64,000 bases of DNA, from contig NZ_BLAJ01000006.1 of the NCBI RefSeq assembly GCF_009176305.1, positions 62,001-126,000 of the forward strand, given 5' to 3'. This document shows, in pieces, positions 17,584 to 27,140 of this stretch. The position numbers were made by a program, and so were the translations under genes. The notes below the pieces were generated by a model. That model saw nothing but the letters and a program-made list of their open reading frames with translations, was not told the origin of the DNA and ran no database searches. This stretch comes from Martinezella dioscoreae (GTDB lineage Bacteria > Pseudomonadota > Alphaproteobacteria > Rhizobiales > Rhizobiaceae). The first letter of the stretch is position 1, and every line of letters begins with the position of its first letter.

Positions 17584-18651
17584 ATGGCAGGTGTCGAGTT
17601 TGTCGATGTCAGGAAATCATTCGGGGCGTTCCCCGTTATCAAGGGCGTGAACATCGAGATAGCGGACGGTGAATTCGTGATCCTGGTCGGACCGTCCGGG
17701 TGCGGAAAATCCACGCTCCTGAGAATGCTTGCCGGGCTCGAGAATATTTCCGCCGGCGAGATCCGTATCGGCAACCGCGTCGTCAATGGAGTGGCACCGG
17801 GCGACCGCGACATAGCGATGGTCTTTCAGAATTATGCGCTTTATCCACATATGTCGGTGGCCCAGAACATGGCTTTCTCGCTGATGCTCAAACGCGCGCC
17901 GAAAGCGGACATGGATCAGCGTGTCAAGAAAGCGGCGGAAATCCTGGGTCTGACCAAACTTCTCGACCGCTATCCCCGCCAGCTTTCCGGCGGTCAGCGT
18001 CAGCGTGTCGCCATGGGCCGGGCGATCGTGCGCGATCCCCAGGTTTTCCTCTTCGACGAACCGCTTTCCAATCTTGATGCCAAGCTCCGGGTCGCAATGC
18101 GCGCAGAAATCAAGGAGCTTCACCAACGTCTTGGCACCACGACCGTTTACGTCACGCATGATCAGATCGAGGCCATGACGATGGCCGACAAGATTGTCGT
18201 CATGCATGATGGCGTCGTCGAGCAAGTAGGTAAGCCGCTGGATCTCTACGACACGCCTGCCAATCTTTTCGTCGCAGGCTTCATCGGTTCGCCGGCGATG
18301 AACATGATCAGAGGCCGCCTCGATCCGAAGAGCGATGGCCGGTTTATCGCGTCGGATGGTACCGTCCTGCCCATTGCAAATCCGCCTGCCGGCGCAAAGG
18401 GTCGGGATCTCGTCTATGGGTTGCGTCCGGAATACATCATGCTCGATGCCGATGGGCTGCCCGCGGAAATCATCGTGATCGAACCGACAGGCTATGAGAC
18501 GCAGATGACGGTTCGCTTCGGCGGCAGCGATGTCAATTGCATCTTCCGGGAGAGGATTAGTGCCAAACCCGGAGATACGCTGCGCATTTCCATCGATGTG
18601 CCGCATGTCCATCTCTTCGACGCAGAAAGCGGTCAGAGATTGACGATTTGA
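17584..18651 (+). CDS. Carbohydrate ABC transporter ATP-binding protein (UgpC type)
   Basis: A 355-residue CUT1 ATPase. Walker A GPSGCGKST is at residues 36-44, signature LSGGQRQRV near 135, Walker B with DEPLSNLD near 157, VTHDQIEAM near 190, and a C-terminal TOBE domain. It is the first transport gene of a four-gene set with a binding protein and two permeases following, so this transporter is complete. It is paralogous to the ATPase at 2430-3593. Confidence 0.94.
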   Translation: MAGVEFVDVRKSFGAFPVIKGVNIEIADGEFVILVGPSGCGKSTLLRMLAGLENISAGEIRIGNRVVNGVAPGDRDIAMVFQNYALYPHMSVAQNMAFSLMLKRAPKADMDQRVKKAAEILGLTKLLDRYPRQLSGGQRQRVAMGRAIVRDPQVFLFDEPLSNLDAKLRVAMRAEIKELHQRLGTTTVYVTHDQIEAMTMADKIVVMHDGVVEQVGKPLDLYDTPANLFVAGFIGSPAMNMIRGRLDPKSDGRFIASDGTVLPIANPPAGAKGRDLVYGLRPEYIMLDADGLPAEIIVIEPTGYETQMTVRFGGSDVNCIFRERISAKPGDTLRISIDVPHVHLFDAESGQRLTI

Positions 18652-18804
18652 TGTCGCTTCGGTGGGGAGCCGGAAGAAGAGGAGTCTTCCTGCTCACCTA
18701 TCGATGCGGAAGCATTCGACCGGTTCGAATGCGATAGTCGTCGTCCACCAAACGGGAAGGTGGGCGCCGGGGGAATTTGCTCCCGTTTTCAAAGGAGGAG
18801 TATC

Positions 18805-20118
18805 ATGCCATTCAAGAGACGTGACTTTCTTGCCGCATCGGCGGCAGCGGCCGGGATCGCCGGCCTCGCGCCGCTCGGAATACGCCCATCTTTCGCTCAA
18901 GCCGAACCCAGCTACACGCCCGAAAAGGGCGCGAGCCTCCGGCTGCTTCGCTGGACCCCCTTCGTCAAGGGAGACGAGGATGCCTGGCTTGCAAATACCA
19001 AGAAATTCACCGAGACGACGGGCGTTGAGGTTCGTATCGACAAGGAAAGCTGGGAAGATATCCGACCGAAGGCCGCCGTCGCCGCCAATGTCGGTTCCGG
19101 CCCCGACATGGTCATGTGCTGGTTCGACGATGCTCATCAGTATCCTGACAAACTCGTCGACCTGACGGAACTCGGCAACTACCTCGGCAACAAATATGGC
19201 GGCTGGTATGACGGCGTGCGCGGTTATGCAACCCGCGGCGACAAGTTCATCGCCATGCCGCTGACAGCGATCGGCAATGCCGTCGTTTATCGCGACAGCC
19301 ATGTAAAGGCGGCCGGCTTCAGCGAATTCCCCAAGGACACCGCCGGGTTCCTTGAGCTTTGCAAGGCCATGAAGGCCAAAGGCACGCCCGCCGGCTTTCC
19401 GCATGGCAAGGCGGTCGGTGACGGCAACAACTACGCCCATTGGCTGCTTTGGAGCCATGGCGGCAAGATGGTGGACGAAAGCGGTAAGGTGACCATCAAC
19501 AGCCCTGAAACGCTGGCGGCAATCCACTATGCGAAGGATCTTTATGCGACCTTCATCCCCGGCACGGAAAGCTGGCAGGACATCAACAACAACCGGGCCT
19601 TCCTTGCCGGACAAGTATCGCTGATCGCCAACGGCGTTTCGGTCTATTACGCAGCTAAAAAAGATCCGAAGCTCGCCGAAATCGCGGCCGATATCAGAAC
19701 CACGAACTTCCCGATCGGTCCGGTCGGCAAGAGTGTCGAACTGCACCAGACGAGCTCGCTGGTTCTCTTCAGCCATACCAAATATCCGGAAGCAGCCAAG
19801 GCCTATATCAAGTTCATGATGGAAGGCGACCAGATGAACGCCTGGATCCAAGGATCGAGCGCCTATTGCTGCCAACCCTTGAAGGCCTTTGCCAACAATC
19901 CCGTCTGGACCGCCGATCCCGTCCATGCACCCTATGCACGCGCATCGGAAACGCTGCGCCCGAACGGCTATGCCGGTCCACTGGGCTATGCTTCGGCGGG
20001 TGTGATGGCCGATTACGTGCTCGTCGACATGTTCGCCGCCGCGGTGACCGGCCAGATGACGCCGGAGGATGCGATGAAAGAGGCTGAGCGCCGCGCAAAC
20101 CGCTACTACAAGGTTTGA
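18805..20118 (+). CDS. Tat-exported ABC solute-binding protein (sugar type)
   Basis: A 437-residue SBP family 1 protein. The N-terminus MPFKRRDFLAASAAAAGIAG carries a twin-arginine motif and ends near FAQAEPS, so it is exported folded through Tat. AAAGGAGGAG lies four bases before ATG 18805, which fixes the start. It binds the substrate for the two permeases directly downstream. Confidence 0.93.
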   Translation: MPFKRRDFLAASAAAAGIAGLAPLGIRPSFAQAEPSYTPEKGASLRLLRWTPFVKGDEDAWLANTKKFTETTGVEVRIDKESWEDIRPKAAVAANVGSGPDMVMCWFDDAHQYPDKLVDLTELGNYLGNKYGGWYDGVRGYATRGDKFIAMPLTAIGNAVVYRDSHVKAAGFSEFPKDTAGFLELCKAMKAKGTPAGFPHGKAVGDGNNYAHWLLWSHGGKMVDESGKVTINSPETLAAIHYAKDLYATFIPGTESWQDINNNRAFLAGQVSLIANGVSVYYAAKKDPKLAEIAADIRTTNFPIGPVGKSVELHQTSSLVLFSHTKYPEAAKAYIKFMMEGDQMNAWIQGSSAYCCQPLKAFANNPVWTADPVHAPYARASETLRPNGYAGPLGYASAGVMADYVLVDMFAAAVTGQMTPEDAMKEAERRANRYYKV

Positions 20119-20184
20119 TCGCCCGCTAAGACCTGCAGCATGCCGGCGACGGCATGCTGCGACTGTCCATCAGGAGATAATGCC

Positions 20185-21120
20185 ATGTCGACCGTGACAT
20201 CCAGCGATACGACGCGCGGCCCGATCAGATCGCTCATGCAGAACAACAATATGCTCGGCTTCCTCTTCATGTTGCCGGCGGCCATCTTTCTGGTTTGTTT
20301 TCTCACCTATCCGCTGGGACTTGGAGTCTGGCTCGGCTTCACGGACACGCGGATCGGGCGCAGCGGCAGCTTTATCGGATTGGAGAATTATCAATTCCTG
20401 GCCAATGATTCCGTATTTTGGTTGTCGGTCTTCAATACGCTGCTCTACACCTTCATCGCCTCGATCCTGAAATTCGTGCTCGGCCTTTGGTTGGCACTGC
20501 TTCTCAATCAGCACCTGCCATTCAAATCCTTCTTCCGGGCGATCGTGCTTCTGCCCTGGGTGGTGCCGACGGTGCTTTCGGGATTGGCATTCTGGTGGAT
20601 CTACGACTCCCAGTTTTCGATTATCTCATGGTCGCTGATGAAGATCGGCGTGATCCATGGCCCGATCAATTTCCTCGGCGATCCGACCAATGCGCGGATC
20701 TCAGTCATCATCGCCAATGTCTGGCGCGGCATTCCCTTCGTCGCGATCTCGCTGCTTGCCGGCCTGCAGACAATCCCTGCTTCGCTGCAGGAGGCGGCAT
20801 CGCTTGATGGCGCCACAAGCTGGCAGCGTTTCCGTTATGTAACGCTACCGATGTTGACCCCCATCATCGCCGTCGTGATGACCTTCTCCGTGCTGTTCAC
20901 ATTCACGGATTTCCAGTTGATCTATGTGCTGACCAAGGGCGGGCCGGTCAACGCGACGCATCTGATGGCGACACTGTCTTTTCAGCGTGGCATCCCGGGC
21001 GGGCAGCTCGGCGAGGGCGCGGCAATCGCGGTGGCCATGATCCCGTTCCTACTCGCCGCCATCATGTTCAGCTTTTTCGGTCTGCAGCGCCGCAAATGGC
21101 AGCAGGGTGGACAAGACTGA
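20185..21120 (+). CDS. Carbohydrate ABC transporter permease (MalF/UgpA type)
   Basis: A 311-residue permease. The first membrane segment is near residues 25-45 (FLFMLPAAIFLVCFLTYPLG) and the EAA loop reads QEAASLDGATSWQRF near residue 208. I chose ATG 20185 because AGGAG precedes it; the frame is open further upstream but without family similarity. It pairs with the downstream MalG-type permease. Confidence 0.93.
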   Translation: MSTVTSSDTTRGPIRSLMQNNNMLGFLFMLPAAIFLVCFLTYPLGLGVWLGFTDTRIGRSGSFIGLENYQFLANDSVFWLSVFNTLLYTFIASILKFVLGLWLALLLNQHLPFKSFFRAIVLLPWVVPTVLSGLAFWWIYDSQFSIISWSLMKIGVIHGPINFLGDPTNARISVIIANVWRGIPFVAISLLAGLQTIPASLQEAASLDGATSWQRFRYVTLPMLTPIIAVVMTFSVLFTFTDFQLIYVLTKGGPVNATHLMATLSFQRGIPGGQLGEGAAIAVAMIPFLLAAIMFSFFGLQRRKWQQGGQD

Positions 21121-21135
21121 GACCGGGAGGACGCC

Positions 21136-22035
21136 ATGACCATCAAAACCGAGACGGCCAATCCCGTTCTGACCGATGACATCCAAGGGATGGGCTATCT
21201 GAACCGCCTGCCTCGCCGTATCGTCATGCTCTACCTGCCGATGGCGGTCTTCGTCTTCGTGCTTCTATTTCCCTTCTACTGGATGGCCATAACGGCTATC
21301 AAGCCAAACGCACAGCTGACCGACTATAATAACTATAGCCCCTTTTGGGTCGTGGGGCCGACGCTCGATCACATCAAGTACCTATTCTTTGAAACCTCCT
21401 ATCCGGGCTGGCTTTGGAACACGATATTGGTGGCGGTGGGATCGACGGCGCTGTCGTTGCTGGCATCGATTTTTGGCGCCTACGCGATCGAACGCGTGCG
21501 TTTTACCGGCTCTCGTTCGATCGGGTTGCTGATTTTTCTAGCCTACCTCGTTCCGCCTTCGATCCTGTTCATTCCCCTGGCGTTCATCGTCTTCAAGCTT
21601 GGAATTTACGATTCCAGACTTGCGCTCATCTTCACCTATCCCACCTTCCTCATTCCCTTCTGCACATGGCTGCTGATGGGCTACTTCAGGTCGATACCCT
21701 TCGAGCTGGAAGAAAGCGCGCTGGTCGATGGCGCCAGCCGCTGGCAGATCCTTGTCAAAATTATCCTTCCGCTGGCGGTGCCTGGGCTGATTTCGGCTGG
21801 CATCTTCGCGTTTACGCTTTCCTGGAACGAATTCATCTACGCGCTTACCTTCATTCAATCGTCGGAAAACAAAACAATTCCGGTTGGTGTACTGACGGAA
21901 TTGGTTCGCGGCGATGTCTTTGAGTGGGGTTCGCTCATGGCCGGCGCTTTATTTGGTTCATTGCCGGTCGTTATCCTCTACTCTTTCTTCGTCGATTACT
22001 ACGTCTCGTCGATGACCGGTGCTGTGAAAGAATGA
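21136..22035 (+). CDS. Carbohydrate ABC transporter permease (MalG/UgpE type)
   Basis: A 299-residue permease with six predicted membrane segments, the first near residues 32-55. The EAA loop reads EESALVDGASRWQIL near residue 195. GGGAGG precedes the ATG, 15 bases after the previous stop. It completes the CUT1 importer. No catabolic enzyme gene accompanies this operon within the window. Confidence 0.93.
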   Translation: MTIKTETANPVLTDDIQGMGYLNRLPRRIVMLYLPMAVFVFVLLFPFYWMAITAIKPNAQLTDYNNYSPFWVVGPTLDHIKYLFFETSYPGWLWNTILVAVGSTALSLLASIFGAYAIERVRFTGSRSIGLLIFLAYLVPPSILFIPLAFIVFKLGIYDSRLALIFTYPTFLIPFCTWLLMGYFRSIPFELEESALVDGASRWQILVKIILPLAVPGLISAGIFAFTLSWNEFIYALTFIQSSENKTIPVGVLTELVRGDVFEWGSLMAGALFGSLPVVILYSFFVDYYVSSMTGAVKE

Positions 22036-22282
22036 TGGACGCTCCGACAGCGGATCGGTGGTACGCGGTCCGCTGCCTGCGCTTTTCGGCATTTAGTAGA
22101 TTACCGATCAAGGGGTGATGTCACGTTGTCGAACGATCACTGAGCATCCGGGACGAGGCTGAGTTCAGGTGATGGCGCCAGTAACGCTTTCCAATGCGCC
22201 ATTGCGCGGATGGCGATGGATGTGAGTGGCGAGAGCGGAGCGTCTGTGACGTGGAGTGACGAAGAGATTTGGGAGGACCGCG

Positions 22283-22374
22283 CTGCCGACAGGTGCGCCC
22301 GGCGATGGTGACCAAAGGGCACGGTGCGGCCGAGGGCAGTATCGCTTGTCTGGTCCATGGTGGAGGCGTGCAAT
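22283..22374 (+). pseudogene. Remnant of peptide ABC ATPase (OppD/DppD C-terminus)
   Basis: A frame reading GPRCRQVRPAMVTKG then EGSIACLVHGG and a stop (TGA) resembles the C-terminal PRC cysteine segment and tail of OppD/DppD proteins. Nothing upstream (22036-22282) continues it. It directly precedes an oppF remnant in the normal oppD-oppF order, so both are leftovers of one peptide transporter operon. Confidence 0.55.
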
Positions 22375-23070
22375 GAGAAGCGCGAGAAAGCGCTGGAAGT
22401 CGATCAGCTGAGTCGTGTCTTCGACGTTTCCACTGCCTGGCTCAACCGGATGATCGATCGCAAGCCAAAGTGCTATCTACACGTCGTGCAGGATGTCGCT
22501 CTCGTCATCGGAGAGGCAAATCCTGGCGCTTGGGGGTGAATCCGACTGCGGCAAGTTCATCGTGGCGCGACTTGTCATCGGGCTCCATGGCCCCAGTGAA
22601 GGCGTCATCGTGTTCGGGCCGTCCTCAGACGGCCGCCCGATGGAGGCGCAGATGATCTTAGGATCCGCATGCCAGCCTCAATCCGCGCTGGCGGGTCGGC
22701 GACATCATTGCCGAGCCAATCCGCGAGTTTGGCTTGCGTGAAGGACATGACGCGATCGATGAGCGCGTAGCGGAACTGCTGCGCACCGTCGGTCTTTTGC
22801 CCGATGATGCCAAGCGCTTTTGCACAAGTTTTCCGGTGGGCAGCGACAGCCATATCGATCGCTCGCGCGCTGGCAAGCGAGCCGGAATTTCTCGTTTGCG
22901 ACGAACCAACATCGGCGCTCGACGTTTCTGTTCAGGCGCAGGTCCTCAATCTTATGCATGAACTGCAAGACGAGCTTGGGCTCACCTATCTCTTCATAAG
23001 CCACAATCTTGCCGTCGTCCGTCCCATGGCTGACCGGATCGTCGTCATGTATCTTAGCCACCAAGCCCCC
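22369..23070 (+). pseudogene. Remnant of peptide ABC ATPase (OppF/DppF)
   Basis: Pieces in several frames rebuild an OppF-like ATPase in order: LEVDQLSRVFDVSTAWLNR, a damaged Walker A (GESDCGKF), WRVGDIIAEPIREFGL in another frame, HKFSGGQRQ in a third, and CDEPTSALDVSVQAQVLNL followed by HNLAVV. Walker A lacks its Ser/Thr and at least three frameshifts break the frame. The usual C-terminus is missing after about 23070. It is non-functional. Confidence 0.8.
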
Positions 23071-23426
23071 TTGAGCCCCCGGAAGGATGTGCCTTTCATC
23101 CCCGCTGTCCGAAAGCGACTGAGATCTGTTAGTCGGTCACCCCTGACGTACGCCTGCGTCGGGGTGGCGGCGCGATTGCCTGTCATCTGGCGCCAAAAGA
23201 CTAGATAACGATTGTAGAGTTCTACGACGCGCGAAGGAATGCACGGTTCGCAATGGAAATTACTCGCTTCGCCGAATGCAAGAAGCAGATGGAATATTGC
23301 CGACAAGCAGATGAAGACCTTTTGTGCACTTGGAGATAAGATTGCACACAAGCGCGGATTCTCGACGCAGATCGGCTAAGCGACGGGACGGACCCGCATA
23401 TCGTCACGAGTGCTCGAACTTTATAA
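23071..23426. other. Non-coding gap
   Basis: No gene recognised. This is probably degraded sequence beyond the oppF remnant. It ends at the repeat motif at 23427. Confidence 0.4.
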
Positions 23427-23445
23427 ATCCCATCTATAACGTATT
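23427..23445. promoter_or_regulatory. Repeated 19-base motif, copy B (3' of gntR)
   Basis: ATCCCATCTATAACGTATT lies 42 bases beyond the end of the gntR gene. It matches copy A in that gene's own promoter at 17 of 19 positions. A binding site of the GntR protein is the simplest explanation. Confidence 0.5.
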
Positions 23446-23486
23446 CTAAGCGGGTGGGTGCATCCGAAGATCTTATCACCTGGCAG

Positions 23487-24236
23487 TCAGATCGGATTGG
23501 GCTGGTCTCCCGCGGGTGGCTCTGGTGCAGTAATCGACCGATGATCGAGACGGTCCGCGCCCTCGGCGCCGCGAGCTATCATCGCCATGGCGATATGACG
23601 GGCCTCGTCCGCGAAGCCTCCCATGATGGCATTGGCGAGCGCCAGATGAATGATCGGGTTCGGATCATAAACGAGATCGCGATCGTGCAAACTCAGATCC
23701 GCCGTGAACAGGGTACGAAGCATGATCTCCAGCGATCTGCCTATGCCGAGTAACAAACTATTGTGGCTTGCTCGCAGGACCGCGAGGTGAAAGGCGATGT
23801 CTTGCTCAATTGCCGCGACCGTCGGAAGATCTTGCATGGCCATTGCAAGCGCTTGAATGTGTTGCTTCTCTTCGGCCGTCGCATTTCGAGCAGCCATGGA
23901 TGCGGCGCCGGGCTCGATAAGTTCCCGCAATTGCGCGACCTCACGTCGAAACATGGCGTGCGATTTGCGATCTTTAAGTTTCCAACGGATGATGTCGGCA
24001 TCCAGCCCGTTCCATTCTTCCTTCATGGCGACGCGGGACCCGTAGCGGCGCGCGGTCCTGATCAATCCTTTGCCTGCCAAGACTTTGACGGCTTCCCGCA
24101 AGGCGTTTCTTCCGACACCGAAGCGAGAGGCGAGTTCAGATTCCAGCGGCAACTGCTCTCCAGGTTGCCAATCACCTTCCACGATGGATCTGCCGAACCT
24201 TTCGACGGTGTCCATAATCACGCCCTTCGGAAGCAT
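23487..24236 (-). CDS. GntR family regulator, FCD subfamily (DgoR-like)
   Basis: A 249-residue protein. Winged helix at about residues 8-75 (GEQLPLESELASRFGVGRNA then LREAVKVLAGKGLI) and a C-terminal FCD domain. AGGAG lies nine bases before ATG 24236. It is divergent from an enolase-superfamily dehydratase and an MFS importer, the same grouping as the galactonate regulator DgoR. It probably represses that pair until an aldonate binds. Copies of a 19-base motif flank the gene on both sides. Confidence 0.88.
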   Translation of the reverse strand: MLPKGVIMDTVERFGRSIVEGDWQPGEQLPLESELASRFGVGRNALREAVKVLAGKGLIRTARRYGSRVAMKEEWNGLDADIIRWKLKDRKSHAMFRREVAQLRELIEPGAASMAARNATAEEKQHIQALAMAMQDLPTVAAIEQDIAFHLAVLRASHNSLLLGIGRSLEIMLRTLFTADLSLHDRDLVYDPNPIIHLALANAIMGGFADEARHIAMAMIARGAEGADRLDHRSITAPEPPAGDQPNPI

Positions 24237-24593
24237 GGTCTTCTCCTGCTTGCAAACATTCTAGATCCTATCTATAACGCATTTAACGCTTGGGGAGGGC
24301 AAGCAGTCATCGGCAAATGTCGCAGATGTTAGTTTGATAGATCAAGTCAGGTCTAACCCGCAATCCAGGGAGGAGCCGATCCTGTGCGAACATTTATAGG
24401 AAATCTGTCGCAGCGATGCTGGGCCGGATAACAAACCTCACATCAGAGGCTGGATCCAGAGCACCAGCGCATTTGGCGTCCTTTGACTGCTTCGCTTGCA
24501 TTGAAGGGCGACGTTGTCGGCGCGGCCTACCTTCCTGGGCGTCACGGTTTGACGAAACTCACATTAGTTCATTCTCCCAACGGACGAATATCC
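24237..24593. promoter_or_regulatory. Divergent control region, gntR / dehydratase
   Basis: The 357-base gap between divergent genes holds the 19-base motif (copy A) near the gntR side. The dehydratase side has no clear ribosome site. The frame of the dehydratase is open up to 24483 but the extra residues do not resemble the family. Confidence 0.5.
24265..24283. promoter_or_regulatory. Repeated 19-base motif, copy A (gntR promoter)
   Basis: ATCCTATCTATAACGCATT lies about 30 bases before the gntR start codon. It is 17/19 identical to copy B at 23427-23445, and the similarity continues weakly for some six bases. It is a candidate operator for the adjacent GntR protein. Confidence 0.5.
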
Positions 24594-25745
24594 ATGAAAA
24601 TCGAAAGAATAGAGTGCTTCACACCACGGGTTGGTCATCGCAATCAGCTGCTGGTCAAGGTGACGACTTCAGATGGAATTCATGGTTGGGGCGAGTCCGG
24701 TTTAACGGGCAGGGAACATGCCGTCATCGGGGCGATCCGTCATTACGAACAGTTCCTGATCGGCTGCGATGTTCGGCGGGCCGGGGCTCTGTGGCAGGAA
24801 ATGTACCGCAGCCAATATTTCGAAGGTGGTCGTGTACTGACGGCGGCAATTGGCGCGCTGGACATCGCCTTCCACGATATTCGCGCAAAGGCGCTCGGCG
24901 TGCCCGTTTACGACCTTCTCGGGGGCAAGCATCGCGAGCGCGTCCCAGCGTTTGCGACCGCGCCGGCCAATCCCGGTCCCGAGATGATCGAGCAGGCGAT
25001 AATCCTGAAGGATGCGGGCTGGAACTCCATCCGCTTCGTTCCGTGGGGCCAACACTCCTTTGATCTTTTCGAGCCGCGAGAGTCGATCGCGCGCACCGCT
25101 CCCTGGATGATTAAGGCGAGAGAGGAGGTGGGCGCGGAAGTCGTTCTGGGGATCGACTACCATCACCGGCTCAGCGTCGCCGAAGCCGCCTCGTTCTGCC
25201 AGAAGATGCCTTCCGGAACCCTCGATTACATCGAAGAGCCGATCCGTGACGAGACGCCGGAGGCCTATGAGGCGCTTCGAAAAATGACCGATGTACCCTT
25301 CGCGATCGGCGAGGAGTTTTCCTCGAAGTGGCAATTCTTGCCCTATATCGAGCGCGATATTCATCAATTCAATCGGTTGGATATTTGCAATGTGGGCGGT
25401 TTTACCGAAGCCATGAAGGTCGCCGGCTGGAGCGAGGCGCATTACGTCGACCTGATGCCACACAATCCGCTGGGACCTGTCTGCACGGCGGCGACCGTGC
25501 ATTTGGCAGCGGCGGTGCCCAACTTCGCTTGGCTGGAGTGTCGGGCGTCACCGGTCGAACAGCTTGGTTTTGATTCGCGTGAACTCTTTCCGTCACAGGC
25601 CGAGTTGAATGGCAGTTCCTATGACGTACCGCAGTTTCCGGGTTTGGGGATCGAGGTGAACGAAGACGCGCTGAACAAGCTCGACTTTCAATATTTCGAG
25701 CCGCCCCACCTGCGCCGTGGCGATGGAAGTTTCACCAATTGGTGA
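24594..25745 (+). CDS. Mandelate racemase/enolase superfamily dehydratase (galactonate dehydratase-like)
   Basis: A 383-residue enzyme with the enolase capping domain (about 1-125) and barrel. Metal ligands are visible: Asp in LGIDYHHR, Glu in DYIEEPI and Glu in IGEEFSS. The catalytic His pair is the second residue after that Asp and MPHNPLGP, as in galactonate dehydratase. It dehydrates a sugar acid to a 2-keto-3-deoxy acid. Which aldonate is uncertain. Start ATG 24594 is chosen by family similarity (MKIERIECF). It is adjacent to the importer gene and divergent from the GntR regulator. Confidence 0.88.
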   Translation: MKIERIECFTPRVGHRNQLLVKVTTSDGIHGWGESGLTGREHAVIGAIRHYEQFLIGCDVRRAGALWQEMYRSQYFEGGRVLTAAIGALDIAFHDIRAKALGVPVYDLLGGKHRERVPAFATAPANPGPEMIEQAIILKDAGWNSIRFVPWGQHSFDLFEPRESIARTAPWMIKAREEVGAEVVLGIDYHHRLSVAEAASFCQKMPSGTLDYIEEPIRDETPEAYEALRKMTDVPFAIGEEFSSKWQFLPYIERDIHQFNRLDICNVGGFTEAMKVAGWSEAHYVDLMPHNPLGPVCTAATVHLAAAVPNFAWLECRASPVEQLGFDSRELFPSQAELNGSSYDVPQFPGLGIEVNEDALNKLDFQYFEPPHLRRGDGSFTNW

Positions 25746-25769
25746 TTGGAGGACCGGGAGGAATAGACT

Positions 25770-27074
25770 ATGGCAATTTCAACATACTATGCGTCGGCGA
25801 GCCGGACGCGATATGTCATTACCGCACTCTTATTTATAACCGGTGTGATCAATTACCTCGATCGCACCAATCTGTCGATCACGGCACCGTCTTTGTCGGC
25901 GGAACTGAAAATCGACCCGGTGACCATGGGATGGTTGTTTTCGGCATTTGGATGGACCTACACGGCCATGCAGATCCCTGGCGGGTGGCTCGCTGATCGT
26001 GTCCATCCGCGAATCGTCTATCCCCTGACAATCCTCGTTTGGTCGGTGGCAACTTTCAGTCTCGGTTTCGTCGCCGGGATCGTCAGCCTCTTTATCCTTC
26101 GACTTGCCGTAGGCGTTTTCGAGGCGCCGAGCTATATCGTCAACAACAGGATCGTCACAACCTGGTTTCCCGAGCGAGAACGGGCCACCACAATCGGCAT
26201 CTATATCTCCGCGCAATATGTGGGTCTCGGCTTTCTTACGCCGGTTCTCGTCTGGATTGAAGCCGCCTACGGCTGGCGTTCAGTGTTTGTCCTGACGGGT
26301 ATCCTCGGTTTGATCGCTGCCATTTTGTGGGCGACGATCTATCGCGATCCAAGCAAGTTCAAAGGGACAAACGACGCGGAACTCGATCTTATCCGGGAAG
26401 GCGGTGGCGTTCCCGAGCTGAGTTCACGCTTGGTGAGGGAACAGGCAGGCCGCAAATCCTTTACCTGGTCCGATCTTGTGGTCGTGCTCAGCAAGAAGAA
26501 GCTGTGGGGACTCTATATCGGTCAGTTCAGCTACTTGGCTTCTGCTAACTTTTTCCTTACCTGGTTCCCGACGTATCTGGTTCAATACCGACATCTCGAT
26601 TTCATCAAAGCCGGATTCTATGCCTCCGTGCCGTTTCTCGCCGGTTTTGGGGGCGTGCTCGTCTCCGGCTTCATCTCGGACGCGCTTCTTCGTGCCGGCT
26701 ATAGTCTGAGCGCCTCACGCAAAATCCCGGTCCTTACGGGTATCGCTCTCTCCGTCCTGATCGTGGGTGCGCAATTCGTTGAGAGCCCTGGACTCATCAT
26801 CATGCTTTTGGCCATCGCATTCTTCGGAACGGGAATGGCCTCGATTACCTGGTCCTACGTATCAGCATTGGCGCCGGAACGATTGATTGGCTTGACAGGT
26901 GGCGTCTTCAACCTGTTCGGAGGCCTCTCGAGCATCGTGATACCAATCGCAATTGGTTATCTCGTCAATGGTGGGAGCTTCGCGCCTGGGCTCGCTCTAT
27001 GCTCCGGCCTGGCGGTAGTGGCGGCTTGCTGTTACATTTTTCTCGTCGGGCGAATGGAGCGGGTAGAAGAGTAG
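25770..27074 (+). CDS. MFS transporter, anion:cation symporter family (aldonate importer)
   Basis: A 434-residue major facilitator with twelve hydrophobic segments. The first helix region reads YVITALLFITGVINYLDRTN, with NYLDR typical of the ACS family (galactonate/glucarate/tartrate carriers), and GGWLADRVHPR lies in the loop between helices 2 and 3. GGGAGG precedes the ATG, 24 bases after the dehydratase stop. It very probably imports the acid that the dehydratase consumes. Later enzymes (KDG kinase, aldolase) are not in the window. Confidence 0.92.
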   Translation: MAISTYYASASRTRYVITALLFITGVINYLDRTNLSITAPSLSAELKIDPVTMGWLFSAFGWTYTAMQIPGGWLADRVHPRIVYPLTILVWSVATFSLGFVAGIVSLFILRLAVGVFEAPSYIVNNRIVTTWFPERERATTIGIYISAQYVGLGFLTPVLVWIEAAYGWRSVFVLTGILGLIAAILWATIYRDPSKFKGTNDAELDLIREGGGVPELSSRLVREQAGRKSFTWSDLVVVLSKKKLWGLYIGQFSYLASANFFLTWFPTYLVQYRHLDFIKAGFYASVPFLAGFGGVLVSGFISDALLRAGYSLSASRKIPVLTGIALSVLIVGAQFVESPGLIIMLLAIAFFGTGMASITWSYVSALAPERLIGLTGGVFNLFGGLSSIVIPIAIGYLVNGGSFAPGLALCSGLAVVAACCYIFLVGRMERVEE

Positions 27075-27140
27075 ATATTCGTCGCAAGGCCATCCATCTG
27101 GCAACTGTTGACAGAATTCGATTTGGGGAGCCGGTTGGCT

